Shown here: positions 35,330 through 49,125 of the stretch, piece by piece
How the letters are laid out: every line of letters begins with the position of its first letter
How positions within the stretch are numbered: position 1 is the first letter of the stretch
Source of the DNA: Cyclospora cayetanensis
Lineage: Eukaryota; Apicomplexa; Conoidasida; Eucoccidiorida; Eimeriidae
NCBI RefSeq assembly: GCF_002999335.1
Contig: NW_020312107.1
Span: 27,525-91,524 of the forward strand
DNA length: 64,000 nucleotides
Direction: 5' to 3'
Position numbers and translations under genes: made by a program
Notes under the pieces: generated by a model
The model's input: the letters and a program-made list of their open reading frames with translations, nothing else
Databases searched by the model: none
What the model was told of the DNA's origin: nothing

Positions 35330-37455
35330 ATGGCTCTTGCGCAGCATTCCGACTCGCCTACGTCCATAGTAGTTCATTCAAGTAGTGAGGAATGCCCCGC
35401 TACGACGTCCTCAGCATATCCAGGAACAGTGGATCCATCTAGAGGTGAAGTTGGCGACTGGGACTTCCCCAGTATATGTGCCCTGCCCCTCCGAGAAAGC
35501 CAAGCAATTCCACGGCGAACTTCGCGAGACAATCCTGCTGCAAGGACTGAAACCCATAGTCCTGACGGGGCGGAACCACTACATAGCCCATGGTTTCATC
35601 TTTTCGCAAATGCTTCGTTTGATCTCCAAAAGGCATGCTGTTTTGGATCATATGCTGCTGGGCCAGGGAATGGGATACCTCCTGAAAGCCCACTTGCGCA
35701 GAATTCTTCCGTTCCAGTTGTCCAAGATCCTCCTTCATCAATCGTAGAAGACGGCGCAAACTACCAACAGCAGGCTTCCATTGCATACTGTATTCCTGTT
35801 GAAACACGCTATACCCCTGGAATCCCTATCGGAGCTTCATCAGCTGGGGCGCAAGGCCCCAATGCTGTCGTCACAACAGTTCCCTCTAATTCTCTTTTCG
35901 AAGCCTTCCCTAGTGCTTTGCAACTACTAACAGCGGGCTACTCGCCGCTGACATGCCCAGACAAGAGGCAAGAAGGTCGGCTTCAATAACGCTATTCTGA
36001 AGTCCTTCCGTGCCTCTCAAGTCTGACGTGTCTGAGCGTAAACACGGGTCCTTTCTACTTGCCCTGCTCGCCTGTCCCTCTTTTGTTTCCAGGAGCCTTG
36101 CTACCATCTGCACGAGAGCCAGCATTCGAGGTGGGGAAAAGGTGCGATGGTGAATCTACCTGGCCAAGTGGACACTTCTTTATTTCGCAGTCCATAGGTT
36201 GCGCCGGCTTCGGACGGCGTATGAGCCCTGCAGCAACTGTGGCTCGTACGGGAGTACCTGTAACGAAGCACTTTGACCCACTACGCCCATCACCTTTCGA
36301 TATGTCTAAGTTCGACAGGCGAGACCCTTATTTTCACTTTTATATACCTGTGGACTGTCCGTTCGGCACCAGGTGAGATCCTTTTTAATTAAAGACGGTC
36401 ATTAAGTTTTGAACCCAGTACCTAGCATTGTGCACCAAGAGGAGTGAAAGCACGGGCATATAAAAACAAGAATTTTCATTTTTCAAGTCTCTCTTGACGG
36501 ATGGTATCAGGGTTAAACTTATGTTGAGCTCCCTTGGCGCGCGTGTGTTCATCGGGTTGACCTGCTTTGTAGATGTTGCGACGGTGCTTGCCCACTGGCG
36601 CACACCAAGCTCGAGAAGATATTTCATCCTACTGTGTACAAAAAACAGGTAAGTTAACAATATGGCAACACTCTGCCCTCACATTGACCACTTATGTTCT
36701 TCGTTTTGGTGGTGCATTACGGACCTTGCACTGCATTTTTGTGCGACTAATCGTCGCTTCGTAACCAAAGGAGAGATACAGCATTCCAAGCTAGTGCGTA
36801 CGTGGAATTTAGTGTCGTTGTTCTTTTGTACACCCCTCTTGAACTCAGCGATTCGCTGTGTTTTGTCGGCGTTCAGAGATGTCAAATGGTTCAGATGACT
36901 CAGAGTGGTAGATGCCAATATACTCACAAGTGTGCCTTTTTCCACGCTGAAGAAGACAGACAAGAGGCTGAGCACCACTGGAAGCTATGGGAATCTACAT
37001 GGGCATCGTGGAGACAGCATATCGATCAGCTATTACTCTGTCATCACAAGCTGGAGAAAGAAATACGACGAAAAGTCGAAGGAATAGCCAAAATCAGGAT
37101 GCCGAGATCAGCTATAGGAGATGCAGTAGGAAGAAGCACAGGAAACGCTGGGGCACTGATCGGATGCAACAATCAGCAAGAATCCACCAACATCCACAAG
37201 AGCTCCCGAGCTCTTAGGCCTAACATGAAAGGATCAAGGACGGGGTCGATTGTGTCCCCTTCATTACGAAAAATGAAAACGGGCGGATTTGCAGAGGATG
37301 GCACCGTTGGAACTCGCGCATCTAGCAAGTGTGCCTTAGATGCAGTAGATCATCCATCGGAGCCAGCAATGGAAACCGGAGTTGCCGCTCATGGTACACT
37401 GACCGATTGCCAAAGTCCTGCAATAGTGGAAAGGCGAGCGTCACTCTCTTTTTAG
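35330..37455 (+). CDS. CCCH-type zinc-finger RNA-binding protein, 5' part
   Basis: CCCH proteins bind single-stranded RNA, often in mRNA control. The exons are 35330-35975, 36093-36372, 36573-36648 and 36877 onward, all phase-consistent. Exon 1 is polar and probably disordered. The first finger spans exons 2-3: Cys-x5-Cys-x4-Cys-x3-His in VDCPFGTRCCDGACPLAH, followed by TKLEKIFHPTVYKKQ. The second finger opens exon 4: Cys-x10-Cys-x5-Cys-x3-His around SGRCQYTHKCAFFHAEED. The pair with the 'FHPTVYK' linker is typical of alveolate CCCH proteins. The frame stops at a TAG (37453-37455) that is itself preceded by a good acceptor tract (TCACTCTCTTTTTAG). The same frame reopens directly after it, so the protein probably continues (see the next entry). 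Confidence 0.78.
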
Positions 37456-39495
37456 CAACTGGTAAATGCCCCTGTTCATGATGGCCCCAATTGGATGCAC
37501 AAAGTAGTTGTAGACAGTGGGAGAGACTTCCACCAGTACAGGCTAAGCAGCACTACACTAGCTTCCTCGAAGTCCTCCAAAAGATGCTTCCTATCAGCAG
37601 TGAGTAAACAGGTGTTACCCACCGGGAACACAACCCTGCGATCTTTTTGTGCATTGGTGTCAAGTCCAGAGCTCGTGACACAAAATGGTGTTGACATCTG
37701 TCCAATTGCCGACCAGTGGCGCCCCAGGAATGCATTTTGGAGCAAAGCCGCTCACGAGGGCGACAACCACCACTCTGATTACACCGTATCTAACTGCACT
37801 TCTGAACCAAGCGAAGGCCATGGACCAGCTTTACTGATCGAAGAAAAAGTGCCAGCACGTGCTCTAACAACAGTATTATTGCGTTCTGGAGAGAAAGACT
37901 TGGGCACAGCACCTCTATCCGGGTCGCATCAGTCTGCCAATTCCTCTGCCCTCCACGCCATAGTAGCTACCAAGACGCCAGATGGTGTTACTTAAAGTCA
38001 GAAAGATGAAAGTAATTGTCTCCGCCCTCCAAGTGCCTTTTGTTGTAAATCAATCAATCCATTCTGATCAAGGAAAGCCGATGCGACCACCAGCAAAGTG
38101 GCCTCTTTGCGGAAGCCAAAACTAGCCCAGTGTGCACCACAGCGAGAGGGCGGTGGTGCAGTGACATCGAGAACTAAACAGACTGCAACAGGGTACAATA
38201 ATCAACCGTCGATATCTTGGTGTCCATCTTGCACTACGAGAAGGGGCTATGGGGGCGCAGAAGAGGTCAGCAACTCCGATGAGCAGCACGTCCCACTGGG
38301 GCGCCTTGTGTTTCCCGAACGTGCCTGCGGATCAGACTAGGTCGAATAGCTACTGTTCTGAGACAACTTGAAGTGGGCCAACGGCTGATCAAATAGTTTT
38401 TGTATCGAGTGGAGATATCACTTCGGCTTCGAAGGTAGCAGGATGCACTACAACACGTCATGGAGCAACTGCCTACAACATGGGCTGTTCGGATTCACCA
38501 GCACGTTGTACATCGAATGAGCCTGATGTGAGCGTGAGCGAAACGTTGGTTGGATCACTGGCGCCATCAGAATGCTTGAGCTTGCATGGCCATTGCTACC
38601 TGGAATCTCAAAAGCGAATGATTCATTTTATCTGGGGACAGGTTTTTCACACAACTTTTTAAATTCGGCCGAAGGCTCTCTTGTCGATGGCCGACTCGAC
38701 GATTCGGCCCAGCATGGCGATAGACCACAAGAAGTATTTGGCAGTATATATATCTGTATAATTGAGCTTCCCTTGCCATCAATAAACGGCAACCCCGGTT
38801 TCCGACTTTCCGAACAAGTATTACAAGCTGGACTTGGTGATGCAGAAATACTTGAAAGCCCGCAGTTCCCAAAGGGAATGGATACAATTTCCCGCGCAGA
38901 AATAAGCCTGAAAGAAACACGTGAATTGGCTCCTCCGTTGCCTGACTTAGTATATTTTTCAGCTGAAATCGCAGAAAAATACTTGGACTTGCCACGTACT
39001 CTTCCCGGTGCAAATTCGCTACAATTCGGATCGGAACTAGAGGGACCAATGCGCCAATCATGCTGGACTCCTTTACGACTAGACACGCACATTGGTGCTT
39101 CTCTAAATGACCTTTCCCAAAGAGTGATGAGTGATACCTTCATTGGGGGGTGATTTACAATATAAAAAGTGCATTGCCGACGTGGGCAGCGTGGCTCTTT
39201 CGAATGATAAGCTGCGTATGCCGACACGGAATCTCAGCAACATATTGCTTATTGCAACTGAGGAGTTCCGACCCGTGGAAATTTCTGTGGCCAGTGAGAC
39301 TACTAGTGTGTGGACGAATTTCGCCAGTGCACAAGTCAGGTAGTTACTGCATCAGTGGATCCAACTGGCCCCGGAGACACAGGAGAGCCTCGAGGTTCAC
39401 GATTTTCTACCTCTGGAGAAGCTGGATCGGCCTCAAACTGCAGAATTTCTCCAGAGACTGAAGGCGCTCAACTTGCGGCTTTGTGCAACTTGTGA
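37456..39495 (+). other. probable 3' continuation of the CCCH gene, frame broken
   Basis: Downstream of 37455 the same frame stays protein-like to 38340, interrupted by TAA at 37993 and TGA at 38065. Coding-like sequence then moves to another frame (from about 38397), back again after an AAAA run (38610-38613), and over once more at GGGGGG (39145-39150). The peptides are polar and Ser/Thr-rich with no domain, for example GSLVDGRLDDSAQHGDRP and NLSNILLIATEEFRPVEI. Introns could explain some breaks, and homopolymer length errors or mutations could explain others. I cannot tell whether this is a functional C-terminus or a decaying one. Confidence 0.45.
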
Positions 39496-42400
39496 CCCTC
39501 AGGGACCTATTCCAGATTGGAGCATCATAATCACGCAGGAGTGAGCTTGAAGACGTCGCCACCAAGGTAGTAAAAACTGGTTCTACCTATTGCTTGCCAT
39601 CAGTCGAGCAGTGGCTCGCCTAGTTAGCTTCAGGTTAAACATGGTCCAAGAGATTTCTTTCCATTCTATGTACGATATCTTCATTATTCGACCGTAGCTA
39701 AATCTAGAGCAGTTTCTGTTGGTTTTATTTTACGCGTGAATCTAGTCAAGCCGGGGCTTTTCGGATGGTTGTGTCATGTCCGCAAGGTGCCAGTGCTTGC
39801 TAGCTATGCATGAGGATTGACTTTCTGAATGTGTTTTTGTTTTGTAAAGTCCATGTGACGTTCCGAGGCATGGCTGCGGCTTTGGGTTGCAGTGCTACCG
39901 CAGTTCAAGTGGAATGTGTGTATTTCAATATTGACCACCCCTAGCTCGTCCTCATACTTTTGTTTCTCCCATGCGCCTAGGAATAAACAGCGTAAGTGGT
40001 CTGTCAACAAATGCGCTGGCTGCTCCTCAGCATTCTTAAAAGTGGACGAATTCTTTTATCAAATATTGCCTGTCGGCAGGTGCTTTAAGTAATGTTATTC
40101 AAGTATTGCTCTCCTTTAGAAACCTTCTGTCGATTGTGATTCTTTATGCATGTCCCCTGTTGGGTACAAGTTTGTTCCTTTGAAAATCAATTGTGTGTAG
40201 ATTATGTTTGTTACTGCAGTGTGAACCTCTTGCGAGGTGCATGCTGAGCGACTCTATGGCGTAATTATTTGCCCTCACGATCTAGGTTGAAAGAGGGGAC
40301 TAGCACCGGACCTCAGGGTAGCAAGGGCCAGGATGTATGACACGGAGCAAGGGAGACACAGTAGAGCATTCAGAATACAAAGTCAAAAGACAGCTGGCAG
40401 TACAGCTGCTCGAAATGCAAATTTTAATGGGGGCATTGCAGTGTTTTGGCCATCGCGTCACGAATATATTAGCCAAGGCGAAATAATATGCCACTTACGG
40501 AATGGATAGGAATACGACAGAAAAAGAAATCACGCTTACATGTGGAGCCCATGGACGCGTAAGCAATAGCATCCATACGATCGTCACTTAGGCTTCTGGT
40601 AAATGCAGCCACCCCAGCCCCATACTATGGACCCTCCCAAGCAGCAAGAAAGAAAAATCCTGTAAGAGCGAGACAACAGAGCAGCGCAAGTGTCATGGGC
40701 AATGCGGGGGATACTAACAATTTTTTGGCAATATAAAAGCGTGTGGTGCTAAGCACCCATGCTTTAGCGGTGTCTCCTTGTCTCCCTAGCAATCACTTAA
40801 CCGAAAACCTCTTTGGGGACTAGTTGAGGGGAACCGCGACAAAGCATTAACCCGTTATTCAACTACTACTTGAGTAACTCATAAGAAATTGTGATAAAAC
40901 ATATCTATTCCATGCGGGAGGCATACAGACCAAACTTTCCGCCTCGTAACGTAGACTAGTGGCCACGCTGCATGGCTAGAAAACCTGGTGCAGTAGGCTC
41001 TAAAAATCGTTTTTTTTCTGAGGTGACGTATGGTCCAAACTGCCTAACCCAGGCCCCTCAAAAGCTGGGAAAAATGGCATAGCTCGAACCACGACAATCC
41101 AAGACCTCCAGTGGCTGAACATGCGTAGCAATGAGAAAGACGGCAATACATGCATACCAGGACACATGACATTGCAGATCACCTTCAAACAGTGTCAAAA
41201 AGCACAGAGAAAAGAAATGTTTTGCTTGCAGAGGAGATGTCATGCAAGTGCAAAGGTAAAAGATGCTCCCATCGAAAATATGCCTGGCCGATCATATCTC
41301 TTTCAAGAAATGTGTAGTAGCGCGGGCACACATATGATACATCTTGGCTTGGGGCTGGCGCAAGCAATATGGCCTAGAAAAAGGATATTGGCGGCAATAA
41401 TGTTACGCTGTTGCCATCGTGGGGTTGCGTTCTTCCGGAATACGCTGGACGTGCCTTGACGTTTCGCCACGTCTGGAATCTCATAGGCATCGAGTACACA
41501 ACAACCTTCTGGGGGGCAAGGCGATGTGAGTCTCCAACGATGCCACCTCACCATATGTGACAATGAAATCCCGAAAATTTTAGACATGGGCGTATTTGAA
41601 GCATGCGATTCGCCGAGGATCTGGTGAAGCACACAGCCTACGCCAAAATGGCTAGAATGACCAACCCAACAGTGGATAATAGATCTTGGAGTCTCGGATC
41701 CCCTTCGAGAGTAATATATGACTTGTTATAAATGGAGTCATTATGCAAGGATGCAACGCAGGAGACACCATCCCGCTACGTGGTACAGCGCATAGGCGTG
41801 TCACCAAAGCTGTTTTCAACAAACTGTGACTTACTACTACCATGGAGCCTACCGATAGCACTACAGTGTGCAGCCAATACGGTGCCTCTAGTTACGTATC
41901 CGTACTCTAGTGCTTCATTAAACATTGCGCCGGTGCAGAATTGACCGTTAGCTGGATAAATATTTCTCCTAGTAGCCCCTATAGCTATTGCTCTACGTAC
42001 GTGTTTCGCCTTACCAGTCCATATTTTTCGCGGCCTATGTACAGCTGCCGGTGGGGAACATCGGCTTCAATACAAGATGCAAGCTGCTGCACATGCCTTA
42101 CTGCTTTCATGCAAATAATATTGCTAGCTAAATATATATATGGTTTCACCCTTCATCCAATCCGAAAAAAGCTCTCTATCCTTTCTCCGCGAACAGTAGA
42201 GGCAAACCTACGTCAAAGGTGTAATTGAAAATAGATTATTTCTAAACATAGAGCCCAATGCCGAAAGGCTCTCAGCTAAGCGTTGTGACAGCAGCATAAG
42301 AGAGGGATCATGTTTCTCAACCTGTTGCACTATCAGCTGTTTTTCGTGCCCGAATGCAATGCAGCACAAGTGCCTGTGTAACATAGGCGCAAAAATCGTC

Positions 42401-45226
42401 GGCCGTACGGCCCCAAACATGCAAACGGTACAAAAATCTTTAAATTGATTGGTAAGTTGAGCCAGTAGAGGCACCATAAACAACCACTGCAAACATATGT
42501 AACACCTTTTGTCGGGACTTCTCTCTGAGCAATGAAACTGGTCGAATAGCAGCAATTGCTAACAAGCATACCTACAGGTGTGAGGGAGAAAAGCAACGCT
42601 CTGTATAATGTCCATCTTTCTGAAAAAGCCCACAGTAATCGACGAAACTAACTGGGGAAACATTCACTGCAGCAAGTTGCCACATAGAGACTTCTGTTTC
42701 CTTCCCAGTAAAGCCTGACAGGCGCTTCGCCTATGAGCTAAGGGGTACAGCGTGGCCGGCACAGATGCACATGTACGACTAAGCCCATTTGCTAAACAAG
42801 ATGGAAAATCTCATTAAAATTGGCGCTTCTTTTATGTCCTGATGTACCAATTCCACGCACTTCCTTGAGGCTCTGCAATAAAAGAATTTCACGAGCCTTC
42901 CCACGATGCCGCACATGTATTGCTTGCGGGAACCGTGGAATGAGGTATCCTAAATAAAAACCTGAAAGCTCGGAAGATAAACAAGAAAAAATTCTATCCG
43001 TGTCTTGAAACCACAGGGTCTTGTAATATAACCACGAATGTATAGCTGGCTTGCATGTAGCTCCATGCTCTGCGCAGTATGGCCACTTACAGATGAAAAA
43101 AGAAAAGCAACACATAATCGTTGTACATAGACCAATATCACAGATTCTTGCAAGGGACATACAGTAGTGTTATGTTGTAAGCTAACGTAACATATTCCCA
43201 GTTATCTACTGAAGAGTAATATGTAATTAGCAATCCGAGGGAGGCTAGTCGAGTGGTAATTGTTTTAGCTTCGGCTACATTGCACCAATGAGCGAGAACA
43301 GGCAACCATAGCCAGGGTGGCCTGAGGATGCTTTCCTGTTGGCTGCAAAGTCCGCAGGTGGATCTGATGCAAGGATCCCTGGAATTCATGTTAGAGGCCA
43401 CAAGAGTAGAGCAAAATGTTTCAGAAGTTGTGACACAGCAACGCTGAATTGTGCTTGCAATCATAATTTGTGTTAATCTCACTAAAAGGCTCTCAAGCAG
43501 TAATCATGGAATTTTGCTCCGTGATATACTCTTTTGAACGTCTGAGGAAGTGTCGTTCTTGTGGTCAGAGGCACCTGATTCACCAAGAAAAAATGCTAAC
43601 TCATCTTTCTGGCAATGGTTCCTGTTTGCCTACCCTAGATCATAAGATTGGAAACGAATTGCGCATGCCTTTGCATTGAAACAGGGAACTTGACTTACTA
43701 TATAAGATTCGAATAAAGCATAGGTTACCTGTGAATTCTAAAGATAGCCTACAGAACATCCACACCAGAAAAGGCTTCCTTGCACGCCTAGCCGCTTCCA
43801 GGATGTGTTATCGCTTTCGTACAATTTTTTGCCACAATGGACTGATGGAATGACACAGGCAAAATAGGAATATTATTTGCGTGACTAGCTGTACCGGGGT
43901 AACCTATACTTGGGGACTTTATGCTACACTAGTTTAACCTTTTAGAATAACAAGAAAGTTGAACGTTGGCCATGTTGTTCGGTTATCCTATTTACCTAAA
44001 AGTGGCTTTAATTTGGCACAGAAGGTTTGATCTTACGTGCGTGTGAGCCAGTTGATACGTGCGACTTGGTGCTAATGCTTGGGGTTGTCAAAAGTGCATG
44101 AACGCTCACCATAGACGTCCGTCTCCGCCGGAATCTAATTCCCGAGAGCTAGGGCAGGGACAGAGGGTGCTGCATAGGAAGGACGCTCGATTGATTTGCA
44201 TGAAATTCAAACTGTATCTGAAGCTAGGTGCATATCAACGGAGACTCTGGGTATAGCTTCACACTTAGCTGCCCTCTCTTGAGGCATCGTAGAGTCGAGG
44301 GTACAGCCAAGCAGCCCAGGCCACATAAGTAAACGCCATAGCACAGAAATGCAAGTGGATTTGCATTATCATGTTGAAATGCAATCGGAATGCGGTTTGC
44401 TGGGGCGCTGCACTGTCTGGCTCAAGCTGGGCCAAAAGGCTTCAATGGTCGGGTAGAACTGCTACAGCGTACGGAAAGGGCGAGCCCAAAATCATATAAC
44501 TTTTTTTCTAACCAAGAAAGTATAATATATACTCTGATCCACGTGATTAGATTACGCTCATGAAGGCTTCTTGCCTTACTTAATATGACATGCATGTCAT
44601 TCCCAGGCACATGGGTCGAATGACTTGTTTTTAGGCTTACTTTTTTGCGCCGTCGAGTCGTTCAAAAATGCAATGTTACAGAATGAGCCAAGAATAATAA
44701 ACTTCTTAAGTGACCCACAAGCAGTGAATATGCATAGGCTGCCGTATGCCCCTGGGACTTGATCTTCAGGCTGTCCAGTGGTATGGTGACCACTGATGTA
44801 TTCCACCGGCGGATTTCATCACGGACAGCTTCTAGTGTTTAAATGAAATAAGGCGCAATGTGTACCTAAGGATCATATGATGTATTTTTGGGCATGCAGA
44901 ATTTATTTATCTTCGGCATTTCGCACAATAATCTGTATGCAATTCTGAATCACTGCCACTGATAGCAACGCACAAATCCATAACGCCGGCCTCATATGAT
45001 AATAATCCACATTCAAGTGCTCCACTGTTCACATTGCCTTCGCCTGAAAACGGGCTTTACCAATGGCCCCCGTGTCCCAACCACTGTCACGTTGATTTTG
45101 CCCCAGTGTGTTTCGGACGCACATCCTCTGGCAGTTCGTGCATATAACCCCCACAAAATTTCTTCGCCTGTAAGAGTGGCATCCCGCGCTCTTCCAGAGA
45201 GTACATAAGAATAAGTTGCACACCAT
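39496..45226. other. 5.7 kb gene-poor spacer
   Basis: I see no gene here. The longest frames (about 60-120 codons, both strands) have random composition and no supporting splice sites. There are no long simple repeats either, unlike the left end of the window. No tRNA or rRNA structure was recognised, though a covariance-model scan would be needed to exclude them. Confidence 0.5.
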
Positions 45227-48200
45227 ATGATGGACTACCAGTCTCTGGATTTCCCCCATGTATCCAAGATAAAGCATGCAATTGGAGCCATCCTTCTCTT
45301 GACTGCTTTGGTTTTGTACATATATGGAACCAATGCCCCTGCAATAAGAATTACCGGTGCGTTGATGCACATATAATGGGGTTCACTAAGTGGGATGAAA
45401 TGGACTGGAATTCTCTTTTTTCATACGTGCCACAATTTTTTGCTCAAACAGTTTTGCGAGGGCTGCCATTTAGCACTATGTTCCACACACCACATCTCTG
45501 CAGGAACAACTCTACAGATATGCACTGCCTCTTTGATGTGTGTGCTGCTGCGATTGTTTGGATGCACAGTCCCTGGACTTCTGACCAGTTCAACGCAAAC
45601 TAGCGACTTTTCTATGATAGGCCTAATGCACCTTTTGCTACACCAGCATAATTATATACCACTTCTATGTACCACAGTCTTTTCATTTGTACTTCCAGTT
45701 ACCAAATTTATTGTCATCACAGCAACTTTAGTGGCAGCAACCTGCTGTCGCCGACGCCCATTCTGTGTGTCTTTTCCGCTAAATGCCATTAAAGTGTTGC
45801 TTGTACTCTGCAAGTATCAGCTAGTGGACGTTTTCTCAGTTATTTTGCTCGTGGCTTTTATCAGCCTCGTTGGAGTTTCAGTAAAGCCTTTATTGGCCGC
45901 CCAAGCGTATGTGTGTTATTGTCTTTTATCCATAGTCACTACACAATGGCTCTTCCGCTGCTACTCAGAAACTCGAGAACATTACGATAGTAAACGTTTT
46001 GATCTGCTTTCATCCTCATTAAAGAGTCCCTTGCTTCTTCGTAGATGTTCCCGGTCTTTAATCTCATCTGTTGACTGCATCCAGAGAGTTCCTGAAAATC
46101 AAGCGGGCGTCGTGGAGGTCTCAGGAGCAGTTTTATCCGGAGAAACAGAAGCTCGCTATCCACCTTTAGCATTGCTCAGCTGTTTGGAGAATAACTTGGC
46201 TAGCAACAATATCGGTTTGCAGAGGGGCCTTCGCCAGCGGATCCCAGGACAATTACCCTCATCCTCAAGCTACTTATCAGCTGCTGCAGTTGATTTATCC
46301 GGAGACTTTCCAGAGCAAGCAGCTGCACTTGAATACCAACAAAACACCGACAGTGCCAGGGCCTCGCGGAGTGATAGAAGATCTCAAACATCAGGTTTTT
46401 TCTTTCACTTTTTACGCGCTGCAGCTTATCGATCTGGACGCTACCTTCGGCAATTGCCAAGAAGGCTTTTTCTCACTTCCTACAATGCCGTTACTAATGG
46501 CCTCATCCAAAGTTCAAATGGAGATTCGTTAAGCACTAGCGATGTCAGCAAACACTTTTCAGAGTGTCTTATCAGATCTTTAATTTTGGCAATACTTTTC
46601 TCCCTATCGGCGTTTTCTTTGCTTGTTTGCTGGATACGGCCATTGTTGGAAGTCTCTTTGGTCCCTGGACAGCAAAGAGACTTTGCCATAGAGACCTCCA
46701 CGATGTCTTTGGGTGATGTCTTTTGGCGCCTGTACTCTATGGGGTATGTGACTACCGGCTGTGGTATAATCGTTGTATTCCCCATACTCGCAACTCTGCT
46801 GTTGTATGTCGCTTCTTTGGGCAGCCTAGTAGGGGAATGCGCTATCTGCTGGGTAACAGAACTTGCTCCAGATACGGCGTTTTCCGGACTCAATAACGCA
46901 GCTTTCATTGGTCTCAGCAGTATGTCAAGTAACGGGCGAAGAAGCATGCATGTGACAAAAGTCATGTCGTGCGTAGCGACAGCCGTTGGCGACATAGCCA
47001 TGCCGGATGTTCAGAGCATTGGACTCTTAACCGCGTACCTAATTATGAACAACGTCGACTTTTTCGGAGCTCGCTTGCCAAGCGCTTCACGTAGGCAACC
47101 CACCGGTGGCCTCGAAGCTCTTCTATGGAATTTCAATGGCTTCTGGGCAATGGTCGCATTTGGGATCAGTGCGTCGCAGGTACACAGGCTGTCGACGTCG
47201 TTTACATATACATTTCAGTGCCTATCGATGGATAACATGCAGGCATCGGACTGCCAAAGTCCCACGTCGTCAGCGGCTGATGTTGTATTACAACGAAGTC
47301 CACTCTGTGATGATGTCGGCAGCTTAGCTTCAAAGCGGCGCCCTACGACTAGGGCAGAAGACACCCTCTCTGTCGAGCCGACTGAGCATGCAGCACCAGC
47401 AGATCCCTTGCAGGCAACTCCTGTGAGCTTTCCGGTGCATGCGCGCGGCCTCAATAGGACCTACCGGAAGCGTTTGTTCCGCCTTTTGTTTCACGGATGT
47501 GTTCGGATAGTCATTTCAGTGACTTTGCTATTGCCAGTATGGCTACAACCACTGGAAGTTGTAGATGTCGACCTCGGAATAGTCGTAAGTGAACATTATG
47601 GGCCCTTGATCCACCATCTTGGTTCTGCTCTAGATTCTGTGGCGTCACTTTAGCTTCACGTATGCTTTTCCTGAATCAGTGCGTCTCCATATCTGTCCTT
47701 CCTCAGAATAAAGAATTGAGCGCATTTTTAGAATATGCTAGCCCTTTGTTAAAGGATGTTTTGCCCCAATCTCTTGGCGACTGCGCTGCGAACGAGCACC
47801 TCGCACCGCAGCCATGCGCTGGATCTGGGCCCCTAGCAGTTATCCGGACCACGACGTATGAGGCCACTGCCCGCTGGCTAGCAGGGCTGAAAACGACGCA
47901 GCTGAACGTCATACGGTTCGATGCAGCCCCTCGAAATAGGTATGATGTTGGGAAACGTAGATTTAGTGTGGTCCAGGATATAAGGTTCTAATTCACGAGT
48001 GTAATTCTGCTGCCACTGCACCATAGTACAATGGTCTTGTGTTCCACTATAAGCGCTCGTGTGGCTAGATAGGATGTAGGCGCAAAGCTCGAAGCAACTA
48101 CAGAAATTCGGTACCCACTGTACTACATTCAGGTTGTTCGGCCGAGGGAACGACTTCCCTGTGGCTTCGTCGCTCGGCTGCACGTGGGGCACTCTGGGCT

Positions 48201-48662
48201 GTGATGCTGTGAACCAGGATTGTACTAAAGATAGAGGGGATTATCAAATCTCTTTCCTTGTCACTGCGCGTTGGCGAGTGCCTTTTTGGCGAGGAGCCTG
48301 GGGCGTGTCCAGTAGTCTGGGACGGCACAGACGCCTGTTGCGATGGGAGTGTCTCGTTCATCTTTCAAATGGCAGTGGAATGTGTCAGCTCCTTCCCGTA
48401 CCTCAGCAGACCTACTCTTTTGCGGACCCATATCTCAAAACTGGTTGTGAAAGAAAAGATCTTGGGGATCTTCCCGATTGACGTGGCGGATATAACGAGA
48501 ACTGTCGAAGACCGTGTGTCAGACTGGGCTCGTATATATCTGGATTCACAGCATAAGTGGGTCCACTGGATTAATGGTGAGACTACGAGCCTGATTGAGC
48601 GCCTAAATCTGCTGTTGTGCATAAATGCTCCTGCAGGCCTCAGATGCCCCCGTCTCGATTGA
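45227..48662 (+). CDS. tandem PqiA-domain membrane protein with C-terminal Cys-containing domain
   Basis: Four exons (45227-45356, 45504-47584, 47707-47939, 48218-48662) give 962 residues with consistent phases. The N-terminus has a membrane helix (AIGAILLLTALVLYIYG). Then come two PqiA-like modules. The first has GLMHLLLHQHNYIPLL, a second helix, then CKYQLVDVFSVILLVAFISL (family pattern: a short loop, then W/Y-S-x-x-DVF). The second has a helix pair around TTGCGIIVVFPILATLL and GDIAMPDVQSIGLLTAYL. Bacterial PqiA is an inner-membrane partner of MCE-type lipid transporters; no CxxC zinc ribbons are seen here. A further membrane helix (VRIVISVTLLLPVWLQPL) leads into about 225 residues with several Cys (GECLFGEEPGACPVVWDG) and alternating strands. 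The start is the first of two adjacent ATGs. The family call is firm by pattern; the transport role is inferred. Confidence 0.72.
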
Positions 48663-49125
48663 CGTGGCCCTGAGGTGCTGAGGCGTGTTCATCTTCCTAT
48701 TTAAAACGATCACCTTTTTTGCAAGCAAACTCGTGCTTGGGCTCCAGGTTGCTGGGCCTCTAAGCAGCTCAACGCTTTTCCTTTCGTACTGGACTGTGGG
48801 CAGCCTTTTGCCTTATAATGCCTTGCAAATCTAATGCAGATGCTGGGCAGCTCAGATGGAAGACAAGCAGAGGGTGCTGGTGTAGAGACTGGTACAGTTA
48901 GGAGCACAAAGTGTCACTCCATTTGGTGGCTGACAGTGCCCTGAAGAAGGATGGGGACATCCTGGCCCGTCCAAGCCACAGAAACATCTAAAGTCTAGGA
49001 AAAACCGCTTTGCGGCCCTCGAAAGTTGAAGGCACTCAATTGGTGTAGAGGATACAAGCTATGCAATGTATCCGAATTCCGCTGCAGGGGGGAAGCTACT
49101 TTGCATGACTGTGCAGGTTACGCAA
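48663..49125. other. convergent intergenic region, no gene seen
   Basis: Between the 3' ends of the PqiA-like and coiled-coil genes; probably both 3' UTRs. Confidence 0.5.

Noticed and set aside
39496..45226. Several frames of 90-120 codons in the gene-poor spacer
   Set aside because: Random composition, no paired splice sites, and no similarity to neighbouring genes.
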